A DNA stretch of 64,000 nt from Leptolyngbya sp. SIO1E4 (GTDB lineage Bacteria; Cyanobacteriota; Cyanobacteriia; Phormidesmidales; Phormidesmidaceae), in contig JAAHFU020000001.1 in the NCBI GenBank assembly GCA_010672825.2, forward strand, positions 558,001 to 622,000, in the 5' to 3' direction. The position numbers and the translations under genes are program-made. Within the stretch, counting starts at the first letter, position 1. Each line of letters starts with the position of its first letter. Of the stretch, positions 41,991-51,511 are shown piece by piece. The notes beneath the pieces are model-generated. The model was given only the letters and a program-made list of their open reading frames with translations. It was not told the DNA's origin and did not search any database.

Positions 41991-42176
41991 ATGCAACTTT
42001 CGTATCGGGGTCATCACTACGAAGCGAATCTGCCTTCCTTAGAAGAACAAAGCATGGAAGAGATTGGTGTTTATCGAGGGGCAAGGCTGAAGCGGAAAAC
42101 CTTCCGAGTTTCTCCTCGCCACCACGGTAAAGTAGAGCTTACCTATCGTGGCGTCAAATATTCTCATGACATCTAA
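41991..42176 (+). CDS. DUF4278 domain-containing protein
   Basis: 61 residues from ATG 41991, with GGAG 11 bases before; the longer frame from 41898 adds an unconserved leader. MQLSYRGHHYEANLP at the start and KVELTYRGVKY at the end are the DUF4278 signature (repeat of L-x-YRG-x-x-Y). The Arg/Lys-rich middle (YRGARLKRKTFR) is typical. Small soluble cyanobacterial protein, function unknown. Confidence 0.88.
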   Translation: MQLSYRGHHYEANLPSLEEQSMEEIGVYRGARLKRKTFRVSPRHHGKVELTYRGVKYSHDI

Positions 42177-42685
42177 GCTGCTAGAGAAATGTGTGCTTGA
42201 GTCATGAGCAAATGACGGATAAGCGCTGATTTTGGGGTGTTCTCTACGAAATTGGTGGGGGGCACCCTCAGCATTTAAGCTATAAATCTTTGGGTATTCT
42301 GCAGCAATATGTTTTCTCCTATTCAGCGACAGCAAACTTAGAGACAGTGAGCTGATGCCAATTTCATAGATAGCTGTATTTGAAGGCTCCCTGCTAGTTC
42401 ATCTTGATAAGAGTGACAGCAACGGCTAGGGGCAAATAATGAGCATCGACAAATTCATTGAATATTGAGAGACAGTGAACGCAAAGCATTGGGTATGCGT
42501 TTAGTGGAGCTTGCAAAATACTGGGTCGTGACCCTCTCTTTTAGAGAAACACCTTGGGGTTCACCGGCAAACCCTACACTTTTAAGATGAATGCGCCAAT
42601 ACTTGACGGTGTGTGAGTTCCCTCAGGTGCGCTCCAAAAGGAAAGTTTATAATCAGGTGTAAAAAACTGAGCGAACTAAGCTGTT
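42177..42685. other. Intergenic, nothing recognised
   Basis: 509 bp between the DUF4278 gene and the histidine kinase. No convincing gene, RNA or repeat was found. Confidence 0.5.
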
Positions 42686-44362
42686 ATGCCTGCCGCGCCT
42701 TTTCCGTCTAACGAGAGCGATCGCATTGCTGAATTACTTCGTTACGACATTCTTGACACTGCTGCTGAAGACTCTTTTGACGGCCTTACAAAAATAGCTT
42801 CTTACATCTGCCAGGTGCCAGTTAGTTTGATTAGTTTAGTCGATACCCACAGACAATGGTTCAAATCCAAAGTTGGGCTTGATGTATCTGAGACTCCAAG
42901 GGAGTTAGCATTTTGTGGATATACAATCCTTGGAGATGAACCCTGCATTATTAATGATGCCACGACCGATAAGCGTGTAAAAGATAATCAGCTAGTCCTG
43001 GATAATCCCAACATTCGATTCTATGCAGGCTGTCCTCTGGTATCTCCCAGAGGATTTCGGTTAGGGTCTTTTTGTGTAATTGATTTTATTCCTCGAGATC
43101 TTTCTCCTTCACAACTAGATTGCCTTAAAACGCTAGCAAAACAAGCTGTTCTATTATTAGAAGAACGGATAAATAAAAGGAAAATTGCAGAATATACTCG
43201 CTCGCTAGAAACAGCTAAACAGCAGGCTGAACAAGCAAACCAGGCAAAATCGCTGTTTCTTGCAACCATCAGCCACGAAATTAGAACACCATTAAATGGG
43301 GTAGTTGGCATGCTGCAGCTACTGTCTGAAAGTGATTTAGAAACTCAGCAGTTAGACTTCATCAATACAGCTAAAGCCTCGGCTTCAACACTTCTATCTA
43401 TTATTAGCGATGTTTTAGACTTTTCTAAGATTGAATCTGGCAAAACAGAATTAACCCCTCAAGCAGTCAATTTGGGTTCCGTTCTAGAGGATATCAGGCT
43501 TATCCTGAGTCCTAAAGCAACTGAGAAACAGCTAAATTTAAACTATGACTACGATGCCAAAATCCCAGAGTTTTTGATGGTTGATGCAGATAGGCTGCGC
43601 CAAATCCTTTTAAATCTCTGCGGCAATGCGATTAAGTTCACTCCTCCTCAAGGAACTGTAACAGTGACAATTCGTTTGGTTGATTCCACTCCAGAAGTAG
43701 CCAGTGTTGAAGTGCGGGTTGCAGATACCGGGGTCGGTATTCCGACCGCACAACAGCAGAGTATTCTGGAGCCGTTTACTCAAGTCTCCTCTGATCGCGG
43801 CGCTAGACAGGAAGGCACAGGGCTAGGATTAACAATTACTAACCGCCTACTCAGATTAATGGATGCCCAATTATCCATCAGCAGCGCTCCCCATGAAGGG
43901 GCTTGCTTTTCCTTTGTTTTGCACTGTCCAATTTCAGGCTGTGTGCCAAAGCCATTAGCTTCCCTGTCATCCCCACCACAACCGTTACGCATTCTCGTGG
44001 CTGAGGATCACCCTGTGAACCAGAAAGTCATCACCGCCGTCCTACAACGGAGAGGGCATGATGTCAGAGTTGTAAGCAATGGGCTTGATGCTGTTCAACA
44101 ATATCAAGCAGAGACCTTTGATCTGATCCTGTTAGATTTACAAATGCCGATCATGGGTGGCGAAGAAGCGGCCCAGCAGATTCGGAAATTGGCCAATGGG
44201 TTGGGGCATACCATCCCAATTGTGGCCCTCACAGCCCACGTATTCACTGAATTCAAAGAACGGGCGATGAATCACATGGATGGGTATCTGAGTAAGCCCC
44301 TCTGTCTTGAGGAACTTGATAAGGTGATTGCCGCTGCCGCCATCAAGAAACAGCCTGCTTAG
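42686..44362 (+). CDS. GAF-domain hybrid histidine kinase
   Basis: 558 residues: GAF sensor domain at about 15-165 (LDTAAEDSFDGLTKIA, VSLISLVDTHRQWFKSKVGL, ELAFCGYTIL), short coiled coil, HisKA with SHEIRTPLNG and H197, HATPase with LNLCGNAIKFTPP, VADTGVGIP and GTGLGLTITNRLL, and a C-terminal receiver domain with D484 (LILLDLQMPIMGGEE) and the end motif YLSKPL. No membrane segment, so a cytoplasmic sensor. The GAF lacks an obvious bilin Cys motif in the usual place, so the signal is unknown. No response regulator gene is next to it; the attached receiver suggests a phosphorelay. Confidence 0.93.
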   Translation: MPAAPFPSNESDRIAELLRYDILDTAAEDSFDGLTKIASYICQVPVSLISLVDTHRQWFKSKVGLDVSETPRELAFCGYTILGDEPCIINDATTDKRVKDNQLVLDNPNIRFYAGCPLVSPRGFRLGSFCVIDFIPRDLSPSQLDCLKTLAKQAVLLLEERINKRKIAEYTRSLETAKQQAEQANQAKSLFLATISHEIRTPLNGVVGMLQLLSESDLETQQLDFINTAKASASTLLSIISDVLDFSKIESGKTELTPQAVNLGSVLEDIRLILSPKATEKQLNLNYDYDAKIPEFLMVDADRLRQILLNLCGNAIKFTPPQGTVTVTIRLVDSTPEVASVEVRVADTGVGIPTAQQQSILEPFTQVSSDRGARQEGTGLGLTITNRLLRLMDAQLSISSAPHEGACFSFVLHCPISGCVPKPLASLSSPPQPLRILVAEDHPVNQKVITAVLQRRGHDVRVVSNGLDAVQQYQAETFDLILLDLQMPIMGGEEAAQQIRKLANGLGHTIPIVALTAHVFTEFKERAMNHMDGYLSKPLCLEELDKVIAAAAIKKQPA

Positions 44363-44645
44363 GGCAAGCTGTTTCTGAGCCGGTAATTGCAGACTCGTAC
44401 GTGTGCAAGCGATATGGCAGAAGGCAGCAAGCAGAAGGCAGAAATCAAAACCTTGCTGCATCAGGATTTCAGAAAATCCGATTGTCCTAACCAGGATTTC
44501 AGGTGCAATAACACAAATGCATGCTGCTATATAGCCCTATTCAGTTCAATCCAATACATTTCGGTGAAGGCAGGGTCTAGGGTTTGGGGTCTAGGGTGTA
44601 CTTGAGCCAACTGCACACCGCGCCATATCACGCCAGGGTTCGGAC
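44363..44645. other. Intergenic with short purine repeats and dispersed repeat copy D
   Basis: 283 bp. GCAGAAGGCA units recur near 44414-44440 (short-sequence repeats common in cyanobacterial intergenic DNA). Copy D of the dispersed repeat is at 44540-44601. Confidence 0.6.
44540..44601 (-). repeat. Dispersed repeat, copy D
   Basis: On the minus strand, GTACACCCTAGACCCCAAAC leads through CCTAGACCCTGCCTTCACCG to TGGATTGAACTGAA. It matches copies A-C over its length. Confidence 0.8.
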
Positions 44646-46034
44646 TTACCAGAGCCCTTGAGTGCGAGAGTACCAACGCATTAATACCCGAGCCAATCTT
44701 TGAGGATGATGCCGAACAGAGCCATTAGGTTGCTCATCCATCACGTTGGCAAGAATGATCCGGCGGCCAGATGCAATAACCGTCTCTCGATCAAGCAATA
44801 CCGGCTCCGCTCCTACTTTGGCATATCGCTCTCGGGCAACTTGGGAAGGGGAACGTCGCTGCACTAACACCGCATCAAATAGCGGCAGACCGCAAGCCTG
44901 ATCGATAGCTCGGATATGGTCAGACACTGCGTAACCCTGTGATTCTCCCGGTTCTGTCATGACATTACACACATAAATGCGGGGGACCTTGTGCTGGGCG
45001 ATCGCCTCTACGATTTCAGGCACCAGTAAGTTTGGAATAAGGCTGGTGTAGAGGCTGCCAGGGCCAATGATGATAAAGTCGGCCTCTTGTATGGCTTTAA
45101 TGGCTTTAGGTAATGCTTGAGGGCGGCTGGGAGTGCACCCAATGGAGAGAATGCGTCCCCCCGCCTTAGTGATATTTGATTCCCCTTCAATGTGTCGACC
45201 GTCACTGAGTTCTGCCCAGAGTTTGACGTCATTTAAGGTAGAGGGCAGCACTTGCCCTCTCACGGCTAGTACCTTAGAACTTGCTGCGATCGCCTGCTCT
45301 AAATCCCCCGTGATTTCATTAATTGCGGTTAAAAACAAATTGCCAAAACTATGCCCAATTAGTCCACTCCCTGCCTTGAAGCGATACTGAAAGAGTTCTG
45401 TGAGTAACTTTTCCTCATCGGCTAATGCCGTCAGGCAGTTGCGAATGTCTCCCGGCGGCAACATGCCAATTTCCCGTCGCAATCGTCCAGATGAGCCGCC
45501 ATCATCGGCAACCGTTACGATTGCCGTAATGTTGTAGCTAAATTGTTTGAGCCCGCGTAGCAAATTGGAGAGCCCTGTCCCGCCCCCAAGCACCACAATC
45601 TTGGGACCTCGAGATAGCCTTCGCTGGTTTATCAGGACGTCTACCAACTCAGTTTCACTACCAGGGAGCAACACTTCTGTAATGGCCCCCAGGGTTCGAG
45701 TTTGCCCCCAAAGAATAAACAACAGCCCCATTAAGACCGCCAGTGGCCCACTCACGTAGCTAGGAATCAAATCGGTGATAAACCTTAAAGTGGCACCCGC
45801 AAATTGAACGGTATAGAAAACCGGGGTCAGCTTTAGCCAGGTCATTAAGCCAAACCCAACCAACAGAACTCCCCCGACACTCAGAAACAGCCAACGTTTG
45901 ACCAACAACCCAGGGGCTAACCACTTCACAAAGCGATTAATAGGACGAGGGGGCGTCGGAGTTAGCCACAGCGTTTCGTGACGCAGGCGACGCACCAACT
46001 GGGAGATAGATTTGTTCAAGCTGTTAAAAAACAT
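44646..46034 (-). CDS. yvcK: YvcK / gluconeogenesis-factor family protein with N-terminal membrane segments
   Basis: 462 residues. Two membrane segments (about 48-68 and 95-112) precede a CofD-like domain with [17 protein letters not shown] (GGGTGLS at 150-156), [36 protein letters not shown], and [20 protein letters not shown]. Bacillus YvcK supports growth on gluconeogenic carbon and cell-wall precursor supply, apparently binding UDP-sugars. The membrane-anchored form is common in cyanobacteria. The exact role here is inferred. Divergent from the MCE ATPase gene. Confidence 0.92.
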   Translation of the reverse strand: MFFNSLNKSISQLVRRLRHETLWLTPTPPRPINRFVKWLAPGLLVKRWLFLSVGGVLLVGFGLMTWLKLTPVFYTVQFAGATLRFITDLIPSYVSGPLAVLMGLLFILWGQTRTLGAITEVLLPGSETELVDVLINQRRLSRGPKIVVLGGGTGLSNLLRGLKQFSYNITAIVTVADDGGSSGRLRREIGMLPPGDIRNCLTALADEEKLLTELFQYRFKAGSGLIGHSFGNLFLTAINEITGDLEQAIAASSKVLAVRGQVLPSTLNDVKLWAELSDGRHIEGESNITKAGGRILSIGCTPSRPQALPKAIKAIQEADFIIIGPGSLYTSLIPNLLVPEIVEAIAQHKVPRIYVCNVMTEPGESQGYAVSDHIRAIDQACGLPLFDAVLVQRRSPSQVARERYAKVGAEPVLLDRETVIASGRRIILANVMDEQPNGSVRHHPQRLARVLMRWYSRTQGLW

Positions 46035-46261
46035 GTCCTACACGGCATCTTCCATAAGAATTCGGCATATCACAGAGGCTGATGGGGCACGCTGCGACGC
46101 ATCTTATCCTAAGAGCAGGGGTTTCCTGTACCCTTCCCCTATTCATCTCGCCTGTTTCTCTCTAGCATTAAGAAGAGTAGGCTTAGAGCAATAACTGCCA
46201 GTTCTCTTAGCTGTCTTCTAGAAAAACTCTCATTCGATAAAGACGTTTTCTGCGATCGCCC

Positions 46262-47098
46262 ATGACCGACATCCTATTGAATTCATCGTCAGATGCCCTG
46301 GCTTCGGATTGTGATGAGAGTGATGAACCCCTGTTAGAGCTGCGCGGTATTACAAAGGCTTTTGGCAATACTCGTGTGCTAGATAACCTTGATCTCACCA
46401 TGTACCGAGGAGAGTCTATCGCAATCATTGGCCCTTCTGGCACTGGCAAGTCTACTATTTTACGAATTATTGCAGGATTGCTGTCTGCAGACTCAGGAGA
46501 CATTTATGTGGCTGGGCAGCGACGAACTGGGCTCATTGAGGATTCTAAAGATCCGGTCGGTATCGGCATGGTGTTTCAACAAGCCGCGCTCTTTGACTCC
46601 CTGACCGTGGAAGAAAACGTTGGTTTTTTGCTGTATCAACACTCTCAGTTGTCTGGGGCTGAGATTCGTGGCTTGGTGGAAGAGGTCTTAGAAATGGTGG
46701 GGCTGCCGGGAATTAGCCATCGCTATCCGGCCGAACTGTCAGGGGGGATGCGGAAGCGAGTGAGCTTTGCACGGGCAATTGTATCTAATCCCCAAAACCC
46801 GACAGATCGCCCTGCCCTGCTACTCTATGACGAGCCCACGGCTGGCCTAGATCCAATCGCCTCTACCGTTATCGAAAACTTAATCCGTGATATTCAGCGC
46901 AGTCGGGGGTGCAGTTCTTATATTATCGTTACCCATCAAGACAGTACGATTCGTCGCACAGCGGATCGAGTGATATTCTTGCACCGGGGCAAAATTCAGT
47001 GGAATGACAGCATCCAAGCGATTGATCAGACTGATAATCCTTTCATGCGTCAATTCTTAAGTGGAAATGTCGAAGGGCCTATTCAATTGGTCAACTGA
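46262..47098 (+). CDS. mlaF: MlaF/TGD3-like ABC transporter ATPase
   Basis: 278 residues. Walker A GPSGTGKST at 57-65, signature AELSGGMRKRVSFARAIVSN, and Walker B LLYDEPTAGLDPIAS are intact. The GGMRKRV signature and the adjacency to an MCE gene identify the MlaF branch that drives lipid transport across the envelope; the plastid counterpart is TGD3. An ~25-residue Ser/Asp-rich N-terminal tail precedes the domain. The membrane permease (MlaE/TGD1) is not in the window, consistent with scattered genes in cyanobacteria. Confidence 0.92.
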   Translation: MTDILLNSSSDALASDCDESDEPLLELRGITKAFGNTRVLDNLDLTMYRGESIAIIGPSGTGKSTILRIIAGLLSADSGDIYVAGQRRTGLIEDSKDPVGIGMVFQQAALFDSLTVEENVGFLLYQHSQLSGAEIRGLVEEVLEMVGLPGISHRYPAELSGGMRKRVSFARAIVSNPQNPTDRPALLLYDEPTAGLDPIASTVIENLIRDIQRSRGCSSYIIVTHQDSTIRRTADRVIFLHRGKIQWNDSIQAIDQTDNPFMRQFLSGNVEGPIQLVN

Positions 47099-47160
47099 TG
47101 ACCTCCACACAATAGACGCTAGCAGGGTCAATGTAACTGTGTGGTGATGGGGAAACTAAG

Positions 47161-48420
47161 ATGCGGGCGCGAGCAATTCGAGAAGGCTCAGTAGGGCTAT
47201 TGATTTTGATTGGGGTTGGGCTGTTTGGAGGGCTCGTGCTCTGGTTACGAGGCTTAAACCCCGGCAGCCGTAACTACACCGTTGCAGTTGATTTTGAGAA
47301 TACCCTGGGCATGCAAGTGGGCACTGCGGTGCGGTACCGAGGGGTGCCGGTTGGACGCGTGATCGAGATCCAGCCCAGAAGTAATCAAGTTGAAGTGCTG
47401 GTAGAAATTACCCAGGCCGATCTGCGCATTCCCCGAGCGGTGACCATTGAGGCTAACCAATCTGGCTTTATTGGCGAAACCACCATTGATATGACCCCTG
47501 GGGCACAACTCACCGAGAGTGAGCAGGCCATCAACCCCACGGCCAGCGAGTGTGACTCCGGTCCTATTATTTGCGAAGGTGATCATTTAGAGGGGCGTGT
47601 AGGTGTCAGCTACGAATCCTTGTTGCGATCCTCAGAAACCTTAGCCAATACCCTGGCAGATCCGGAGTTAGTTGGCAATCTTAAAAACACCCTCGAAAAT
47701 GCGGCTGGTTTTACCCAAGAGGCGACGGGTTTGATTGATGAGTTGGTGACTCTCACCCTCACTGCCCAAGAAGAAATCAGCCCGCTGAGTGCCTCTGTTC
47801 AGCAGGCGACAGAAAGTACTGCCGCCGCTGCCCAAGAGATTCAGCTCACCGCTGCCGATGCTAGGAGTCTGCTAGAAGCCAACCGCTTTAACCTCACCAA
47901 CACCCTAGACAACATTACTCGGGGGAGCGATCGCCTGGTTGACATCACAAATATCCTCGCGACTGAATTGGAAGATGGCCAGTTTTTAGACAATTTAGAA
48001 TTGCTGTCGGCGAATGCGGCTGAGGCATCCGCTAGCCTACGGAACATTTCTGCAGATTTGAGCGCGATTACAGGATCAGTCAATCAACCCGAGAATCTTT
48101 TACTGATTCAACAAACATTAGAATCCGCCAGGGATGTCTTTCAAAGCGCCCAAAAGATTTTGTCTGACGTCGATGAATTAACCGGCGACCCTGCCATTCG
48201 CAACAACATTCGTGACCTCATCAACGGGCTCAGTGATTTGGTCTCAAGTACGCAACTGCTAGAACAACAAATCGAGCTTGCCGGAGCACTTGCCCCTCTC
48301 AGCACCCTATCAACCCCGTTGACCATCCCAGTCCCTGCTCGCCCCGCTCAACCGCCGACAGGCGTTGACTATCAAAAGCTACAGGCTCAGCTTGAGTCGT
48401 TAGCTGCGCAGCAGCCCTGA
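47161..48420 (+). CDS. MlaD/MCE-domain lipid-transport protein
   Basis: 419 residues. One N-terminal membrane segment (SVGLLILIGVGLFGGLVLWL) is followed by the MCE domain: NYTVAVDFENTLGMQVGTAV, RYRGVPVGRVIEIQP, and NQSGFIGETTIDMTP. The C-terminal ~250 residues form long amphipathic helices (ETLANTLADPELVGNLKNTL and repeats), which in relatives build a channel-like extension, then a Pro-rich tail. It is the binding-protein part of the system whose ATPase is 62 bp upstream, like plastid TGD2. Lipid substrate unknown. Confidence 0.93.
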   Translation: MRARAIREGSVGLLILIGVGLFGGLVLWLRGLNPGSRNYTVAVDFENTLGMQVGTAVRYRGVPVGRVIEIQPRSNQVEVLVEITQADLRIPRAVTIEANQSGFIGETTIDMTPGAQLTESEQAINPTASECDSGPIICEGDHLEGRVGVSYESLLRSSETLANTLADPELVGNLKNTLENAAGFTQEATGLIDELVTLTLTAQEEISPLSASVQQATESTAAAAQEIQLTAADARSLLEANRFNLTNTLDNITRGSDRLVDITNILATELEDGQFLDNLELLSANAAEASASLRNISADLSAITGSVNQPENLLLIQQTLESARDVFQSAQKILSDVDELTGDPAIRNNIRDLINGLSDLVSSTQLLEQQIELAGALAPLSTLSTPLTIPVPARPAQPPTGVDYQKLQAQLESLAAQQP

Positions 48421-49110
48421 GACAGACTGAGCTGTCATAGAACAGAGCTGTCATAGGTTAGATCGCGAAGGGGATTTCTTGTTAACCCAATACCAGTACG
48501 GGCCGGTTTTGCTGGCATCTATTGGTAATGATTATTGAGCTTTGGCTAAGCCTGCCCCAGCGAAAGGGAGCTTTTCTTGCGCAGAAATCACCCAAATAAG
48601 AATTCGATAAAGTGATCCCCACCCCGTAGGAACAACAGCCAGTGAAAGCTCGTCTAAAAATTCATAGCTAGGAACTGTATCAGGGGCAACATCAGTAATT
48701 ACCCTGAGGCTGATGCTTGAGTGATGAAGTTTAGAACAATGGCTGCAAAGATTTAGAGCAAGATCTGGCCAGCTTATTGGGAAGAGAAGACATCTTTTGA
48801 CCCAGCATGTAAAGCTACGGTAAAGCTTGTGCATGTATACTGAGGTCGTTTGGAAAATGAGTCTTACAGGTCAAATCATCTAAGGAATCTATAAAAACCT
48901 TATCCGTAAAGCTACTGGCAGCATTAGAAGCATGCATTCTTGAGGGCTTTAGTCCAGATTTGCATAGCAAAGATTCTGCAAATTCTGCAGTCTTTCGTTT
49001 CTTAGTCTGGTGAAGTGCTCTTAAATAGAGCCAAGGTCTTTTGGAGTGGTGCATCTCAGTTACATGATTCCTTAGCAATTGGTTGCCTTTAGCTCGGAGA
49101 AATAATTTAT
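48421..49110. other. Intergenic, mostly unassigned
   Basis: 690 bp. A 12-bp direct repeat GAGCTGTCATAG occurs at 48429 and 48445. A weak two-part hairpin, CCAATACCAG with CTGG and TATTGG, lies at 48487-48525 and might terminate the MCE operon. Minus-strand frames in the rest lack any family features and are left out. Confidence 0.45.
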
Positions 49111-49770
49111 ATGCGTGCCATCCTTCATCATCGTGCTATTCTGCAGGGTCCTCGTTCTCGTCGCCCCACAACCTCTCAAGGGGTAGCTGCTTCTCAAGCA
49201 AATCACTCTGCTTCCAAGCAGCGAGCCGCTTTGCTCACGCTAGCGTGTGATTTCATGTTCTTGATGGTTTCAGTTGGTGTAGCCATCGTGTTTCGAGCGA
49301 TTGTGATTGCTTTATGGCCACAATCGGGCAGCAGCGTTGAAAAAGGGATTGTCGAATGGTTTGCAGTCCTAGCGTTACTAGGGGGCTGGTTATGGTTCCT
49401 GGGGCTAGATGCCCTTCGCTGTATCAAGCCGTCTCGTCTTCTACCCTTTGAGTACACAGAGCGAGTTGTACAGCACATCTACTTGCGGCGAATGGAAATC
49501 TCGCTGTGGATGATCGCCTCAAGCCTAACGCTTTTGTGTCTTTGCCTATTTTTTGTCGGAACGCCTCTAATTTCTAAGCTGTTTTTGGCTAGCTTAGTGG
49601 CTTTGGTCGTGCTTGCTGTCCGCAAAAGCATTCCCTTTGGGCGGTTATCGTTTGCGATCGCTGTGGGGATCTTCTTTGCCTCGACGATCGCCATCGCGAT
49701 TTCTAGTGTGTTGATTCCTACAGATCAGCCTGCTCGGGCGGTTGAGGCTGAAGTCGAGAATGGAGGCTGA
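49111..49770 (+). CDS. Integral membrane protein of unknown function
   Basis: 219 residues. A polar, Arg/Ser-rich N-terminus (~40 residues) precedes about five membrane segments (LACDFMFLMVSVGVAIVFRA, WFAVLALLGGWLWFLGLDAL, ISLWMIASSLTLLCLCLFFV, LFLASLVALVVLAV, FAIAVGIFFASTIAIAISSV). No family recognised. Its last codons and stop lie within a 19-bp tandem duplication, so the C-terminal residues (ENGG) are probably a recent change from ENE. Independent transcription is likely. Confidence 0.75.
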   Translation: MRAILHHRAILQGPRSRRPTTSQGVAASQANHSASKQRAALLTLACDFMFLMVSVGVAIVFRAIVIALWPQSGSSVEKGIVEWFAVLALLGGWLWFLGLDALRCIKPSRLLPFEYTERVVQHIYLRRMEISLWMIASSLTLLCLCLFFVGTPLISKLFLASLVALVVLAVRKSIPFGRLSFAIAVGIFFASTIAIAISSVLIPTDQPARAVEAEVENGG

Positions 49771-49781
49771 AGTCGAGAATG
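49744..49781 (+). repeat. 19-bp tandem duplication spanning a stop codon
   Basis: GAGGCTGAAGTCGAGAATG occurs twice in direct succession (49744-49762 and 49763-49781), both copies identical, with the stop inside the second copy. A single copy would end the protein in a different frame two residues later. Confidence 0.95.
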
Positions 49782-50089
49782 AATGATGATATCTGATGGG
49801 CTAGGGTCACGCTTTTGCGGAAGGAATCATGGGCTCTGCTTGATTGTTCGGTACCGTTCGTTGTCAGCTGTTTAAATCGTGTAGTCTGGCGAGTTCTAAT
49901 CCAACGAGAGTCTCGAAACCCTTTTAAAGAGTGCCGTTACAAATGGGTAACCAAAAGAAGGGGTGTATCGCTAGTACACCCCTAAAGCGCTCATAGCTCT
50001 ATCAGAGAAGATTGAAGATTAAGCCAACGTCCCTTTATGTGATGAGGGTTTGGTTAGCCGACTATTCAGTCAAGTAAGTCAAAGTCTTG
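49771..50089. other. Intergenic between membrane protein and arsR
   Basis: 319 bp. It contains the second copy of the duplication and the hairpin at 49959-49983; no gene seen. Confidence 0.5.
49959..49983 (-). terminator. Terminator downstream of the ArsR gene
   Basis: AGGGGTGTA pairs with TACACCCCT around a 7-nt loop. On the minus strand it is followed by TCTTTTGGTT, a modest T-rich tail, ~107 bp past the arsR stop. Confidence 0.6.
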
Positions 50090-50509
50090 CTAAGTCAAGG
50101 TCTTGCGAAAGGCATTCAGGGCTTCTTGCTGTTCTGCCTGTTGTTGAATCTGAATGGCCAGAGAATTGCAGACCAATTCACAAAGGTCAAAAACGAAGGG
50201 ATTCATAATCTGGTAGAACACGCACACACCCTGCTGCTCACGGGTAACAACCCCAGCCTGAGCCAAAATTTTCAGATGCTTAGAGACGTTTGCTTGCCCT
50301 AGCCCTGTTGCTTCAATTATTTGGGAAACATTTCTAGGGCCGCTACGCAGCGAGCACACAATCTGTAAGCGACTTGATTCAGACAGGACCTTAAAAAACT
50401 CTGCGACTAGCTGCAGCGCAGCCGGGGATAGTTTTGCTAACATGCAGTCGTCTTCACAGTCATCTTTAACAACTTCACTCGATACAACACCTTGTGGAGT
50501 AATCGTCAT
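50090..50509 (-). CDS. ArsR/SmtB family regulator
   Basis: About 139 residues from ATG 50509 (AGGA 11 bases before); the frame extends to 50551. The winged helix is standard: FFKVLSESSRLQIVCSLRSG, PRNVSQIIEATGLGQANVSK, HLKILAQAGVVTREQQGVCV. N-terminal C18 and C22 (DDCEDDC) and C-terminal cysteines (DLCELVCNS) might bind metal or persulfide. No metal transporter is adjacent, so the signal is not known. The upstream gene on the same strand is a sugar permease. Confidence 0.88.
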   Translation of the reverse strand: MTITPQGVVSSEVVKDDCEDDCMLAKLSPAALQLVAEFFKVLSESSRLQIVCSLRSGPRNVSQIIEATGLGQANVSKHLKILAQAGVVTREQQGVCVFYQIMNPFVFDLCELVCNSLAIQIQQQAEQQEALNAFRKTLT

Positions 50510-50638
50510 AGAATCAAAATCCTGTGAATGCTGCAATCGACTATATACCAAGTTTAACCAATGCTTGACAGCATTGCACTCTATGACTAAAAGGTTGTAT
50601 AACTTTGTAGAAGTAGACTGTTTGACCCTCAGTGATTG

Positions 50639-51505
50639 CTAACCTTTGAGTCCACTTCCTGACTCTGTTGGCACGACATATTGCTGCATCACAACAAAGA
50701 AAATAAGCACTGGCAAAATGGAGATCACAGATCCCGCAGCAATTAAGCGCCAATCCAGGGAAAAACTCCCTGCTAATCTTGCTACCCCTAGCGGTAGCGT
50801 GTAGTATTCGGGGCGATCTAGCAAAATCAAGGGCCAAAGAAAATCGCTCCAAGATCCAATAAATACGAAGATTGCAAGCGTAACCAACGCAGGCCGAGTC
50901 GAAGCAATCATTACATTCCACCAAATACCCAATTCGGAACAGCCATCAATGCGAGCAGCCTCTTCAAGCTCTTTGGGAACCCCGAGAAAAGCTTGTCGCA
51001 TCAAAAAAATACCGAAGGCAGAGGCAATGAATGGAAAAATAAGCCCCAAGTAAGTATTCCGTAACCCTAACTGCACTGCTAATACATAGAGTGGAATCAT
51101 CACGATCTGAAAGGGAATCAGAATAGTCGCCACTATTAGCGCAAAAAGGGGTTTTCGACCGAAAAAGCGGAGCCTCGCCAATGGGTAAGCAGCCAACGAA
51201 CAAAACAAAAGGTTTAAGCTAACGGTCAGTACAGCCACAATGATGCTGTTGAGGAAATACTGGCCAAACGGATTTTGTTGCCAAACCGTGACAAAGTTTT
51301 GCAAGGTTGGGGCTGCAGGTAAAAACTGTGGTGGAAATTCAAAGATGTTTTCCTCGGCTGATTTGAATGCCGTGCTCACCAACCAAATCAGCGGTAGCAG
51401 CATGATCAAGGCGATCGCTACCAGCAGCAGATAAGTCCCAACTCGCTTGGCTATCCACACGTGCTGAAGCCATTGCCTCAGGGCAGTCGGGTGAGCGGCT
51501 TTCAT
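50639..51505 (-). CDS. Carbohydrate ABC transporter permease (MalG-like)
   Basis: 288 residues with six membrane segments. The EAA loop (LEEAARIDGCSELGIWWNVM) before the last segments and the N-terminal KRVGTYLLLVAIALIMLLPL, STAFKSAEENIFEFPPQFLP mark the MalG/LacG-type inner-membrane permease for sugars or glycosides. The MalF partner, ATPase and binding protein are not in the window, as is common for cyanobacterial sugar (for example glucosylglycerol or trehalose) transporters with dispersed genes. It starts 6 bp after the Tab2-like stop, a curious pairing. Confidence 0.92.
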   Translation of the reverse strand: MKAAHPTALRQWLQHVWIAKRVGTYLLLVAIALIMLLPLIWLVSTAFKSAEENIFEFPPQFLPAAPTLQNFVTVWQQNPFGQYFLNSIIVAVLTVSLNLLFCSLAAYPLARLRFFGRKPLFALIVATILIPFQIVMIPLYVLAVQLGLRNTYLGLIFPFIASAFGIFLMRQAFLGVPKELEEAARIDGCSELGIWWNVMIASTRPALVTLAIFVFIGSWSDFLWPLILLDRPEYYTLPLGVARLAGSFSLDWRLIAAGSVISILPVLIFFVVMQQYVVPTESGSGLKG

Positions 51506-51511
51506 CTCGTC

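Noticed and set aside
48532-49078. Two minus-strand frames in the gap after the MCE gene
   Set aside because: Low complexity, Cys/His/Ser-rich, no conserved start or family.
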